Positions 1 to 10,450 are shown, numbered from the stretch's first letter. The stretch is 32,500 nucleotides of DNA from Neocallimastix lanati (nom. inval.) (GCA_016946835.1 JACVTC010000049.1:110001-142500); one strand, 5' to 3'. Notes: generated from the sequence alone by a model not told the origin. Program-made: numbers and translations.

Positions 1-306
1 CATGAAAAAACCAGAGAAAACGGTTCTCATTTCGAAGCTGGTGCTGGTTACATTGGAAAATTAAGATGGGAAAGATCTCAAGGATCTGTTTTTAAGGCAG
101 GTGAAACTTTCACTCCAGGTGCTGTTGCTGCTAAATGGAATGAAATTAATGATTTTAATCAAAGTGATTATCCAACTTCTGCTTTAGATAATGATTGGTT
201 CAGACTTTTAGAGAAATCTGTTGCTATGCCATCTAATAATGATTCTATTGGTGATTTATCCTTCAAGGGAAGAGTAGTTATTGTTACTGGTGCTGGTGGT
301 GGTATG

Positions 307-337
<31 letters not shown>

Positions 338-1195
338 AGAGCATATTTAAAATTATATATATATATATATTGTTCATTATATATAATTTAATTTATTATT
401 ATTATTTTTTTTTTCTTTCATTTAATTTATATTTAATATATATAATTATTAATTTAATATAATATAAAGGTCTTGGTCGTGCCTATGCTAAGCACTTTGC
501 TAAATTAGGTGCCTCAGTCGTTGTTAATGATTTAGGTGTCCTTTTACGTGGTAGAGGTGCTAACACACAAGGTAATTTTAAAAAAAAAATTAAAGAAAAA
601 AAATTTTTTTTGTAAATTTATAATTATGTTTATAAAAATAAAAGTAATATTAATAATAATACTAATTATATAATGTATGTTCTTAATATAATAATTTATT
701 ATAAATTTTTATTAAAATAATAACTACTTCTCAATCAATTACACAATAATATCAATATTATAAATATATTAACTCTATATATTAATGATCATGTAAAATT
801 TTAATGTTAAATTTAAAAAATTATTATTACTATATAATTATATTAAATCATTAACTGTTTGATGAATAAAAATAATTATCAATATCAAATTAAAAAATGA
901 TATATAAATAATTATATATATATATATTTAATTATATATATATATATTTAATAATTATCAATATCAAATTAAAAAATGATATATAAATAATTATATATAT
1001 ATATTTAATAATTATCTCATTGTAAATTAAACATCCACAAAATATATATATTTAAAAATAATAATTATCTAATTATCGACGATTGAATACAAAATTCTGT
1101 ATTTACGAATATATATATATATATTTTAAAAAAAAATAATTATCGACAATTGAATACAAAATTCTATATTTACGAATATATATATATATATATTC

Positions 1196-1243
<48 letters not shown>

Positions 1244-3252
1244 TTTATTAATTATTTAAATAGTTGCTGATGGTGTTGTTGAAGAAATTAAAAAGATGGG
1301 TGGTATTGCTGTTCCATCCTATGATTCTGTTGAAGAAGGTGAAAAAATTGTTGAAACTGCTATAAAGAACTTTGGTCGTGTTGATATTATTATTAATAAT
1401 GCTGGTATTTTAAGAGATAGATCTTTTGCAAGAATGACTGATACTGATTGGATGATGACATACAGAGTTCATTTAAAGGGTACCTATAAAGTTACTAGAG
1501 CTGCTTGGCCATATATGATGAAGCAAAAGTATGGTAGAATTATTAATATTACCTCTGCTGCCGGTCTTTTCGGTAACTTTGGTCAATCTAACTATGCTGC
1601 TGCTAAATCTGGTGTCATCGGTCTCACTAATGCCCTAGCTTTAGAAGGTAAAGAACATAATATTACTATAAATAGTGTTGCTCCAAATGCTGGTACTAGA
1701 ATGACAGCTACCATTATGCCACAAGAAATGGTTGAATTACTTAAACCAGAATACACTGCTCCACTTATTAGTTTCCTTACTCATGAATCTTGTAATGTTA
1801 CTGGTGGTATCTACGAAGTCGGTAGTTGTTGGGTTGCTCGTTTACGTTGGCAACGTAGTGGTGGTGCTTCTTTCGCTATCAATAAATTATTATATCCAGA
1901 AAGTATCGCTACTAGATGGCGTGATATTATTAACTTTGAAGATGGTCGTGATACCTATCCAACTACTATTGAAGAATCTACAGCTCAAATGCAAGTTAAC
2001 TTAAAGAATGTTGATGAATCACCAGAAACGGATGAAAAGGAATCAGAACCAGCTAAGCAAGAAGAAAAAGCTGAAAATGAAGAAGAAAATGCTTCTAAGA
2101 TTGATGTGGAAACACTTAGAAAGACTGAATTTGCTAAGGAACGTTTCAACTACAATGAAAAAGATGTTATCTTATATTCTCTTGGTGTTGGTATTACTAA
2201 GAAGGAACTTTCTTATGTTTATGAAAATTCACCAGATTTCAAGGTTCTTCCAACGTTCTCCACTGTTCCAGCTTTAGACTACTTCTCTAAAATGAATCTT
2301 AGTAATATTTTACCAATATTTTCACCAGAAGCTTTAATACAGACCAAGCACTACATGGAATTAAATAAAACATTTGAACCAAAGGATAATGTTGTTTCAA
2401 AGGGTAGAATTATTGATATTATAAAAAGCAAGATGGGAGCTATCTTAGTTACTGCTATCTCTACTTATGATGAAGAAGGTAATGAAATTTGTTACAATGA
2501 ATTCCAACATCTTCTTCGTCATGTTGATAACTATGATCACTGCCCAGAAAAGGCCATAGAATCTAAGGCTAATACTGTCATTACTATTCCAAAGAGAAAA
2601 CCAGATGCTATTGTTAAGGAACGTACTTCTGAAGATCAAGCAATTCTTTACCGTTTATCTGGTGAAAAAAATCCATTACATGTTGATCCAGCTATGGCTT
2701 CTATTGCTGGTTATCATTCACCAGTTTTACAAAGTCTTTGTGTTTTAGCTATCAGTACACTACATATTATTCAAACCTTCTGTTATGGTGATGTTGCCAG
2801 TGTTAAATCAATTCAGGCAGATTTCGTTTCACATGTATTCCCAGGTGAAACTTTACAAACTAATATGTGGCAAGATGGTACTAAAATTTTATTTAATGTT
2901 AAAGCTTTAGAAAGAGATGTCATTGTTATCTCTAATGCTGCAGTACAACTTCAAGGTCAAGCAATTGCTGGTTTAGCAATGCCAGATCCAGAAAAGAGTT
3001 GGTTAACTGTTGAAGGTTTTAAAGCTTCCAAAATCTTTGAAAAACTTAAGGCTACTTTAGAAGCTACTCCAGCTTCAATAAGAAGACATAAAACCAAAAC
3101 TGTAAGTTTTTCTTATTATTATTATATCATTATTATTAGTAATTAGTAATAAATAGTGGTAGTAGTCATAGTAGTAATATAAATATTTTTTTTTAAAAAA
3201 AAATAGGTTTATTATTATTATAGTTATTTATATATATGATATATATGATATA

Positions 3253-3285
<33 letters not shown>

Positions 3286-3352
3286 TTTATTTTAAAAATA
3301 TTTATATATAATTTAATCCTTATTTTTATATAATTTTTTTTTTTTTATGTAT

Positions 3353-3396
<44 letters not shown>

Positions 3397-3826
3397 TAGA
3401 TAAATGCTGTTTTCCAATTTGATGTTAGAAATGATAAACGCGAAAGACAAACATGGTATATAGATTATAAGAATGGACAAGGTGATATTGGTATTGGAAA
3501 ACCACCACAATCAAGAGCCGATTTAATAGTAGCAGCAAGAGATGAAGTTATAATAGATTTAGCCTCAAGAAAAATTACTGGTCAAAAGGCATATATGCAA
3601 AGTAAAATTAAGGTAAAAAAAAAAAAATTTATAAATTATAATTATTGTAATAAAGAAAATTGTTTAAGAGATATAAAAAAAAAAATTCAATTAATTAAAT
3701 AAACTAACTTATTTTATTTTATTTTATTTTATATATATATATAATGTTTCATTATTATTATTTTTTTATTTTATTTTTTTATTTTTTTATTTTTAATTTT
3801 TTTATTATTTTATTATTTTATTATTT

Positions 3827-3873
<47 letters not shown>

Positions 3874-3952
3874 GTTAAAGGGTAATCACGCTTTAGCTAT
3901 GAAATTAGATAGTATCCTTGCTGTAACAAAACCAATTATTGCCAAACTTTAA
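1..3952 (+). CDS. FOX2: Peroxisomal multifunctional enzyme type 2 (Fox2-like), 5' end outside window
   Basis: Visible exons are <1-301, 470-571, 1264-3101, 3400-3612 and 3875-3952 (843 residues, stop TAA). All introns are GT-AG. The enzyme family hydrates trans-2-enoyl-CoA and oxidises (R)-3-hydroxyacyl-CoA in peroxisomal beta-oxidation. The window opens in the tail of the first SDR domain. The second SDR follows, with its glycine motif TGAGGGLG split by intron 1 at visible residues ~96-103, NNAG at 179-182, and catalytic Ser232, Tyr245 and Lys249. A Glu/Lys-rich linker (~385-415) leads to a MaoC-type hydratase 2 domain, then a C-terminal SCP2 lipid-binding domain spanning exons 3-5. The last three residues, AKL, match a type 1 peroxisomal targeting signal. 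Oddities: the hydratase motif reads GEKNPLH where the family has GDxNPLH, and a usual HGLC is QSLC. Family assignment is very secure; activity of the hydratase half is uncertain. Confidence 0.95.
572..1263 (+). other. 692-nt repeat-laden intron 2 of the Fox2 gene
   Basis: The intron runs from gtaatt to atag, phase 1, and rejoins GTT (Val) in frame. It is the longest intron in this gene. It contains two tandem modules. A ~60-bp module starting aataattatcaatatcaaa occurs at ~871-930 and ~950-1010. A ~50-bp module starting attatcga occurs at ~1073-1120 and ~1138-1186. These are followed by a perfect 28-bp palindrome at 1171-1198 and an A-run of about 40 up to 1237. No ORF is visible in it. Confidence 0.85.
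3351..3395 (+). repeat. (ATTT)n microsatellite in Fox2 intron 3
   Basis: About eleven ATTT units end at the acceptor TAATAG, which precedes exon 4 at 3400. The tract sits where a pyrimidine-rich acceptor region would lie. Confidence 0.9.
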
Positions 3953-4907
3953 TTTTTTTTTTTTATCTCTTTTATATTTTTCAATGTTTTAAACAATAAT
4001 TAAATAAACATAAAAATAAAAATAAAAATATAAATATAAATATAAATATAAAAAAAATATAAATAAAAATATAAATAAAAATATAAATAAAAATATAAAT
4101 AAAAATATAAATAAAAATAACAAAAAAGTAGCAATAAAATATATATATATATATATATATAGTAATAAATAAAATAAAAGTAAAAATAAAAATATAAAGA
4201 TAAATAAATATAAAGATAATAATATAATAATAAAAATAATAATTAAATAAAATAAAAATAAAATAAAATAAAATAATATAAAAAATAAAAAATAAAAAAT
4301 AAAAAATAATAATAATAATAATAACAATAATAATAATAAAAAAAAAAAAAAAATAAAAAAAAAAAAAAACATAAAAATATATTTATATAATTTCAATTCT
4401 TAATTTATCTAAGTAAAATTTTTTTATAAAAATAAAAATAAAAATAAAAAATATAATATAAATAAAAAGAAATAAACAGTTCGACAAAATTATTTAAATA
4501 ATTTTATAATAAATAGAAAATATATATATATATTTTCCCCTTTTTCTTTTCCTTTTCTCTTCTTTAAATATTAAATATTATATAAATAAATATAAATAAA
4601 TAATGAAAAAAAAAATTTTTTTTTATTTTAATATTAAATATTTTCATTATTAAGATAATAATAATAAATAATTATAATAATAATAAGTAATAATAATATT
4701 TATTAAATATATATTATTTTTATAATTCATTTCATAGTATTTATTTTTATTTTTATTTAAAAGGTTAGGAATTTGTTAAAATGTTTATAGTATATGATAA
4801 AAATCTCAATATTTGTTTATTTACTAACTTTATTTATTTGAAGTTAAAGGCTTATTTTTTTTTTTTTTTTTTTTTTTTTTAATAATAAATAAATTTAATA
4901 CTATTTA
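3953..4907. other. AT-rich intergenic DNA with a 12-bp minisatellite
   Basis: No gene is supported here. At ~4056-4118 a 12-bp unit (aaaaatataaat) repeats about five times, preceded by related ATAAAT repeats from ~4010. Runs of (AT)n at 4140-4160, (AAT)n at ~4305-4335 and a T-run at 4855-4880 follow. The stretch ~4700-4800 is recognisably similar to 10600-10700 upstream of acyltransferase copy 2 (shared block beginning aaaggtta). Confidence 0.7.
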
Positions 4908-6650
4908 AGCGTGTAATTCCCCGAGCAGGGGTGTACTAGATTTATGTATAATGGGCTAAATTTAATATAATGAATTTTGGAATTAACAAGTGTGCAACGA
5001 TAGTGATTCGACCAAACAAACCTCTTTTTCAAAATATAAGAGATCCTACTTTTCATCTTGTTGGTCATCTAATCCCAATAACTAAATGGTATACCTATTT
5101 AGGTATACCCATTTGATAAAAGCTTATCGTTGAACCCTATTATATTAAATTAACTTAACTCTAAAGTTACTAAAGCTCTCTTTTCTGTTAGTAAATTTCT
5201 TTCAAATTCCAAAATTTCTATTCCATTTAAGAAGATTATAATTAACTCCTATGTACTTAGTAAAGTCTCTTTCCTAACACCTTTACTTGGTTCAAATAAA
5301 GAGAGAACAAATAATACTCAGAAATTAATTAATAAAGGAGTAAGATGGTTTGCAGGTTTTACAAAAAAGCCAAATCTTTTATTAATGTATATTCTATTTC
5401 AAAAAATTTTAAATATTCGTCCATTGTCAGCTAAGTGTGCTTTGTCTCAAGGCAAAATGCTTTGATAAATGGAAAGTTTCAAATTGTATTATTTCCTATT
5501 TAGTTAATAATAATCCAAAATCTAAGAAAATATACATGGACGAAAGAAAGTAGAACTCTTAAAACGTAAACCTGAGAAAAGAGGAAATAACGATAATAAA
5601 ATCAAGGATTTTTATTGGAAAAGAGATTTGAAAATCAATTCTATTAAAGCTGAATTTAATCACAAAAAAGATTCGAAGAAGCATCATATTTTATAAAACT
5701 TTTCTATGAATATCCTGATCTTTCATATGATTTTTATTTGCTATTGAGAGCACGAAGCGGATATAGATTAGATGCTAGTATTGCTAAAGCTGCAAAAATA
5801 ATAGATCAAGTGGGTCCTAATTTTTGTTCATGTTGTAAAAGTAATAAACAATGGATAAGGCATTGGTTAATTGATTGTCCATTTTTCAATCATATTCGTA
5901 GTAAAGTTAATGATAAAATTTTATTTTTATATAATGTTCCTAACCGTGGCAACCTAACAAATGATATTGTTAATAGTAATAATGATAATAGTAATAGTAA
6001 TAATAGCAACAGTAATAATAGTAATAGTAATAATAGTAATAGTAATAATAGTAATAATAGTAATAGTAATAATAGTAATAGTAATAATAGTAATAGTAAT
6101 AATAGTAATAATAGTAATAGTAATAATAGTAATAGTAATAATAGTAATAATAGTAATAGTAATAATAGTAATAGTAATAATAGTAATAATAGTAATAGTA
6201 ATAATAGTAATAGTAATAATAGTAATAGTAATAATAGTAATAGTAATAATAGTTATAGTAATATTAGTAATAGTATTATTAGTAATGTTAGTAATAGTTT
6301 TGAAATGATGTGTATGTTGATTCTAGTGTGTGTGAAAAAGTGTTTAATTTCCTTCTTGGAGGAAGAAGTATTAATAACAGTACAAGGGAATGGAAGGATC
6401 AATTTAAGTGCCAGATGAAATCAGGTGCTTATTCTGATACTCCATTCTTGGTGGTTACTGCGGCACTTCTTCAATAGATTATACCTATTGCTATTGGCCA
6501 GCAATGGTCTTTGTTCAATAGGTTCATATCGAATCGTACTACTGCTACCAAGAGCGTCAATGCTGAAGAAACAGTAAGACAGGTCAACAGAGCTAGCGCA
6601 ACCAATGAAGATCATAATTTCATATCTTAAAATTATGATTAACATTGTGA
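4908..6650 (+). mobile_element. Decayed LINE (non-LTR retrotransposon) relic: RT thumb region and C-terminal Zn-knuckle
   Basis: Base composition is richer in G+C and less repetitive than the flanks. In broken frames one reads the region after a non-LTR reverse transcriptase active site. From 4970: MNFGINKCATIVI, then KWYTYLGIPI and a stop. A second frame gives LLGSNKERTNN and GVRWFAGFTKKPN (~5290-5380), typical of the thumb/connection. From ~5738 an open frame carries ARSGYRLD and a C-terminal zinc-knuckle-like CSCC..H..C motif (5824-5880). A microsatellite interrupts it, and a third frame resumes with FNFLLGGRSINN (~6343) and ends near 6627. Multiple stops and frameshifts, and the lack of the RT catalytic YADD region and of an endonuclease, mark a 5'-truncated dead copy. 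The clade is not determined. Confidence 0.8.
5961..6300 (+). repeat. Asn/Ser-encoding (AATAGT/AATAATAGT)n microsatellite inside the LINE relic
   Basis: About 340 bp are built of AAT and AGT triplets, mostly in a 15-bp period (aatagtaataatagt). It is in frame with the zinc-knuckle segment upstream, so positions 5738-6418 form one 226-codon open frame with a long Asn/Ser tract. The tract separates two parts of the retroelement that would otherwise be adjacent. It is interpreted as repeat expansion in a dead element, not as a functional protein. Confidence 0.85.
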
Positions 6651-7071
6651 AGATAAATTTAAAAAATATTTATTTTTATCTAACCATTATAATTTATTTA
6701 ATTATTCACTTAATAAATTTTAAGAAAAAAATTACAAATTAATAATACAACAAAATAGTATCATATAACTATTAATTTAAAAAACCTCAAAATTTGATAT
6801 ATCACGTGAAAAAAATTGGCTTTTTGGACCTCTCCCTGTATCCTATTTATTAATAAAATAAAAATATTAATTAAAATGTTAATTAAATTTTTAAACTAAA
6901 AATTTTAGTTTTCTAATAGTATATTTAAATTTTTTTTTTTTTTTTAAATTTAAATTGTAATCTATTTAATTTATAATTGTATTAATTATTAATATTATTA
7001 ATATTATTTTTTAATACATTTTATATTGATTAAAAAGAAAATAGTGTAAATTGTAATTTTATTTTCTTTTC

Positions 7072-7110
<39 letters not shown>

Positions 7111-7144
7111 CTAAAAAAATATATATTTCATTTAATATTTTAAA
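6651..7144 (+). promoter_or_regulatory. 5' flank of acyltransferase copy 1
   Basis: There is no gene in this stretch. From ~6915 it parallels the region 10697-10920 upstream of copy 2, and the last ~130 bp are nearly identical. A T-run (7077-7110) lies 35-70 bp before the ATG. At 6800-6842 there is a G+C-richer island with the palindrome CACGTG (6803-6808) and ttggacctctccctgtatcc (6825-6844); this island has no match near copies 2 or 3. No TATA box or transcription start can be fixed by eye. Confidence 0.55.
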
Positions 7145-8440
7145 ATGGAAAAAGTTAGTTTTGAAGATAGTGGAAAATTATTGCGTATATTAGATTCAGT
7201 TGAAGATTCACCTTTAGCTGCTTGGATTAATGTTAGTGGTACCGTACCAAAATCAACCATTACTCCTGAAGCTGCTTTTGAAAATATTCATAAAAAATAT
7301 AAACAACTGTTACAAGAGTTTCCTACACTTCGTTTAAAAATTGTAACTATTGATGGTAAACACTATTTTAAATATGCTGAAGATAACGAAATTCAAATAA
7401 ATAATTTAATAAAAATTGTGGAAGGCATTACACCTTTACAAGATGGTCTTTCAGAATGGTTTGAAATTGATAAGGCGCCTCTTTGGCGTTTAGAATTAAG
7501 TGAAACTGAAAATGAAAAAACTAAAATTAGACTTAAAATTTGTCATGGTATTATTGATGGTAGAGGTGCTTTCGATGTTTTAGATTTATTTTATTATTTG
7601 GCACTTAATAAACCTTTCACTGAACGCTTAAACAGTTTTAGAAACCAACCTGCCATTTATGAATTTGGTAAGGCTTGTTGGTACACTAAAGAAATTACAA
7701 GTCAAGGTTTCAAAGAACCTGAAATCAATTTTAAAGCTCTTCCTGCCGAATTAAACCCTCCAATTACTAGACCTTCTCATGTGGTTCATCCACAATGGGA
7801 AGTTGATTACGCTCCTATTTCTACTTTTTGTAGAAAACATGGTGTCACTGCTCAAGCCATCGTTATGGCCATTCAAAATGAAGCCCTTCGTGCTTACCAT
7901 AAAGGTAAATATGATCAAATTCCTTTAATTCTCTTTTGCCCAGTAGATAATCGAAAATATCCATATGCTACAGAGCTATTTAAAAAGGCATTATTTTATT
8001 TACATGCTGGCAACTTATATATCATGGTCAATAAAAAGGATGATATCTTAGAAAATATTTTACATTGTTCTGAAGAATTTAAAAAATATTATCCTACCAT
8101 GGATCCTTGTATCTCTGGCTATAGTGCTGCCATTATGACAGATGAAACAGGTAAAATGATTCATCAATTTACTAAACCTATGGATCCCTGTAAAACAAAT
8201 TATACATTTGCCTCTCATTTAGGTTTAGTTGGTGAAAATATGGATAATCTTAATTTTTCCAATCAAATTGCAGTCTATGATACTTTCTATTTCTTTAATT
8301 TTTATGGTTTCCATAATAAGAATACATTCTATTTCTCTATGAATGCTCCTTACAATTGTCCAAAAGAATTTTTCCAAATCTTTAAAGACACTTCTATGAA
8401 ATTTTATGATTTCATTGTTCATAACGTTTCTGAACAATAA
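7145..8440 (+). CDS. HxxxDG acyltransferase (condensation-domain/BAHD/alcohol-acetyltransferase superfamily), copy 1
   Basis: Intronless 431-residue protein. An in-frame TAA 12 nt upstream fixes the ATG. The catalytic motif is H134-G-I-I-D138-G139; the general-base His follows Cys133 where NRPS condensation domains have a second His. The N-terminal half contains LxLRLKI- and LWRLEL-type strands. The C-terminal half contains CPVDNRKY (265-272) and a TFASHLGLV segment (354-362), like the CoA-dependent acyltransferase fold. The family transfers an acyl group from CoA or a carrier thioester to an alcohol or amine; the substrate here cannot be read. There is no signal peptide or membrane segment, so it is probably cytosolic. 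There is no adenylation or carrier domain, so it is not an NRPS module. Copy-specific residues include L286, A288, I293 and Y315. Confidence 0.82.
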   Translation: MEKVSFEDSGKLLRILDSVEDSPLAAWINVSGTVPKSTITPEAAFENIHKKYKQLLQEFPTLRLKIVTIDGKHYFKYAEDNEIQINNLIKIVEGITPLQDGLSEWFEIDKAPLWRLELSETENEKTKIRLKICHGIIDGRGAFDVLDLFYYLALNKPFTERLNSFRNQPAIYEFGKACWYTKEITSQGFKEPEINFKALPAELNPPITRPSHVVHPQWEVDYAPISTFCRKHGVTAQAIVMAIQNEALRAYHKGKYDQIPLILFCPVDNRKYPYATELFKKALFYLHAGNLYIMVNKKDDILENILHCSEEFKKYYPTMDPCISGYSAAIMTDETGKMIHQFTKPMDPCKTNYTFASHLGLVGENMDNLNFSNQIAVYDTFYFFNFYGFHNKNTFYFSMNAPYNCPKEFFQIFKDTSMKFYDFIVHNVSEQ

Positions 8441-8741
8441 AATAAATCAAAAAAATTTTTTTCTTTTTTTATAGATATTATTATCTCTATTATAAAATAT
8501 AATAAAAATAAAAAAAAAAAAAAAAAGAAAGTGTATAATATTTTTGTTAACTATTCAAATTTAAATATGACTACACATAAAAATTTAAATAAAAACTAAA
8601 TATTTATTAATGTATATAAATATGAATATAAATTTTTATTATGTATTTATTTATTTATTTTTAGATTTCTATTAATTATATTTATTATAATCTTTTTTTT
8701 TTTTTTTTTTTTTTTGATTCTATCAATACATTAATTCACTA

Positions 8742-8742
<1 letters not shown>

Positions 8743-8817
<75 letters not shown>

Positions 8818-8840
8818 GTTGTTGTTGTTGTTATTGTTGA
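8743..8840 (+). repeat. (ATT)n-(GTT)n compound microsatellite
   Basis: Uninterrupted ATT units pass into five GTT-type units near 8817-8833. The matching place after copies 2 and 3 (from ~12451 and ~14620) has only about seven ATT units, so the tract expanded after the copies separated. Confidence 0.9.
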
Positions 8841-9006
8841 TGCACTCATAATTTAATTATATATTTAATTTATTTATTTATTAATTTATTTAAATTTAAT
8901 TATTATTTAAATGTATATGTATTATAATCGATCATACACTTAACTTTCCTTGTATACCATATTCCATTAAGAATATTTTTATAGATCAAATTTAATAAAG
9001 CTAACA

Positions 9007-9007
<1 letters not shown>

Positions 9008-9066
<59 letters not shown>

Positions 9067-9102
9067 GTTATTATTGTTATTATTATTATTATTATTATTA
9101 TT
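9008..9102 (+). repeat. (ATT)n microsatellite
   Basis: A roughly 95-bp ATT tract has two GTT interruptions near 9065-9078. It is absent from the 3' flanks of copies 2 and 3. Confidence 0.9.
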
Positions 9103-9165
9103 GAATGTATTATTAAATGAAGTTTATTAAATAATTTTTTTTTATTTCTTAGATTTTATTAAATC

Positions 9166-9213
<48 letters not shown>

Positions 9214-9235
9214 CAATGATAAAATTAATAAAGGA

Positions 9236-10085
9236 AACTTAATTAAGAGCCGCTTACTTGAATGTTAATATTGATACGGAAACTTTTACCACCATTCAGC
9301 CTGGAGATGTTAACTTTAGGAAGGGATATTTGAGATTAAATGTTAAATAAAGCCTTGAAGCAATCTGAACATCAATAGTATTTAGCTATTTCCGAATTTT
9401 TAATTTACCAAGGTTTTACTCAATTATCTTATGAAAAAGTGTATTTTTAATATAACAATTAATGGAAAAATTAGTTTGTATTATAGGTCTTTAGGTGGAT
9501 GACATGGTCATTGCTGGTCTAATCAAAAAAAAAAAAAAAAAATAACAATAATATATATTACAAATATAATTAAGCGGAAATTTAAATTTTCCATATATGG
9601 TCCCATTGATTATATTTTAGGTATAAAAGTTGAGAAAAAATAATAATTTTAATTATTCAATTTCACAAAAATCATTTTATAAATATTATTTTAAATAAAA
9701 TTTAATGTTTGAAAATATGAGAAAAGTTATATGGAGAAAATACTATTTCAAAAAAAAATGAACCATTCAACAAAACAACATACAAGAGCGCAATTGGAAT
9801 GTTAATATCTTAATTAAAGGCAACTAGGCCAGATATTCCTTTTGTCATGCATAAAGCTGCTTAAAATTCTGAAAACTCCAGGAGAAAAGTAGGAAATATT
9901 TTTTAAAGTATTAAAACAGCACAAAAGATTATAAAATGGTCAAGGAAAATGGTGGACCTTAATCTAAAAAAATTTTTTTCTTTTTCATTATATTAAAACA
10001 TATAGAAAGTTCAGTAAAATTAGCGGATATATTAACAAAAAGTTGTTAAGCGGATATCTTAATAAAAGTTGTTAACGGAAAAAGA
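9236..10085 (+). mobile_element. Decayed Ty1/copia retrotransposon fragment (RT to RNase H end)
   Basis: Broken frames give successive landmarks of a copia pol. AAYLNVNIDTET starts at 9249 and KALKQSE at ~9350. A VDDMVIAG box (9495-9518) is preceded by a stop where Tyr of YVDD is expected. GPIDYILGIKVE lies at ~9601, YKSAIGMLIS at ~9780 followed by RPDIPFVMHKAA, and the terminal VKLADILTK ends at ~10048. Many stops, frameshifts and poly-A insertions show it is inactive. Gag, protease, integrase and a 5' LTR are not seen. Similarity of the surrounding DNA to copy 2's 3' flank stops near 9235, giving an approximate left insertion point. Confidence 0.83.
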
Positions 10086-10227
10086 ATGAAGTCTTTCACA
10101 AATATATTTTTTAATCATTAAAAATTAAATTTATATATGAATAAATTTTAATATATTAATTTATATTTTATCTTGTAAATATTTATATTTTATGAATAAT
10201 TAACATTTATGTTAATAACATTCTTTT

Positions 10228-10450
10228 TGTTAGAATATGTGAATATGATGTTATAATACGTGAATATGAGATTAATGTAATAAAATGTAATGTAATATAA
10301 ATAATGTATTAGCCACAATGTATTAATATAAAAGCATTTAATTTAGAATAATTAAGTGCTAGTAACTCTTTATCACAAAAATATAATAATAAAGTTGACA
10401 TAATTATAAAACCTAAATTCTTAATTCTTAACACTTTTATAATTAAAATT
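10228..10450 (+). mobile_element. Possible 3' LTR of the copia fragment
   Basis: Sequence starting TGTTAGAATATGTGAATATG lies ~150 nt downstream of the pol end, in the place and with the TG start expected for a copia LTR. The right end is unclear, and no second LTR is available in the window to confirm it. Confidence 0.4.

Larger units (their letters stand above)
8441..9235. other. 3' flank of copy 1 with two trinucleotide microsatellites
   Basis: The first ~115 bp after the stop match the 3' flanks of copies 2 and 3 almost perfectly; after ~8556 similarity becomes patchy. Scattered blocks still align: gattctatcaat at 8716 and 12419, taaatgaagttta at 9115 and 12493, and tcaatgat at 9213 and 12592. 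Insertions in copy 1 are mainly (ATT)n/(GTT)n at 8743-8840 and (ATT)n at 9008-9102. An A-run ends at ~9210. No gene is seen. Confidence 0.7.

Noticed and set aside
3989-4396. 135-codon minus-strand frame rich in Phe/Leu/Ile/Tyr
   Set aside because: It is the complement of A-rich minisatellite and AAT repeats. Composition explains it fully, and there is no homology-like motif.
8225-8437. 70-codon antisense frame inside acyltransferase copy 1, repeated in copies 2 and 3
   Set aside because: It is present three times only because the sense genes are duplicated. It has no start context or domain and is a shadow of the C-terminal coding region.
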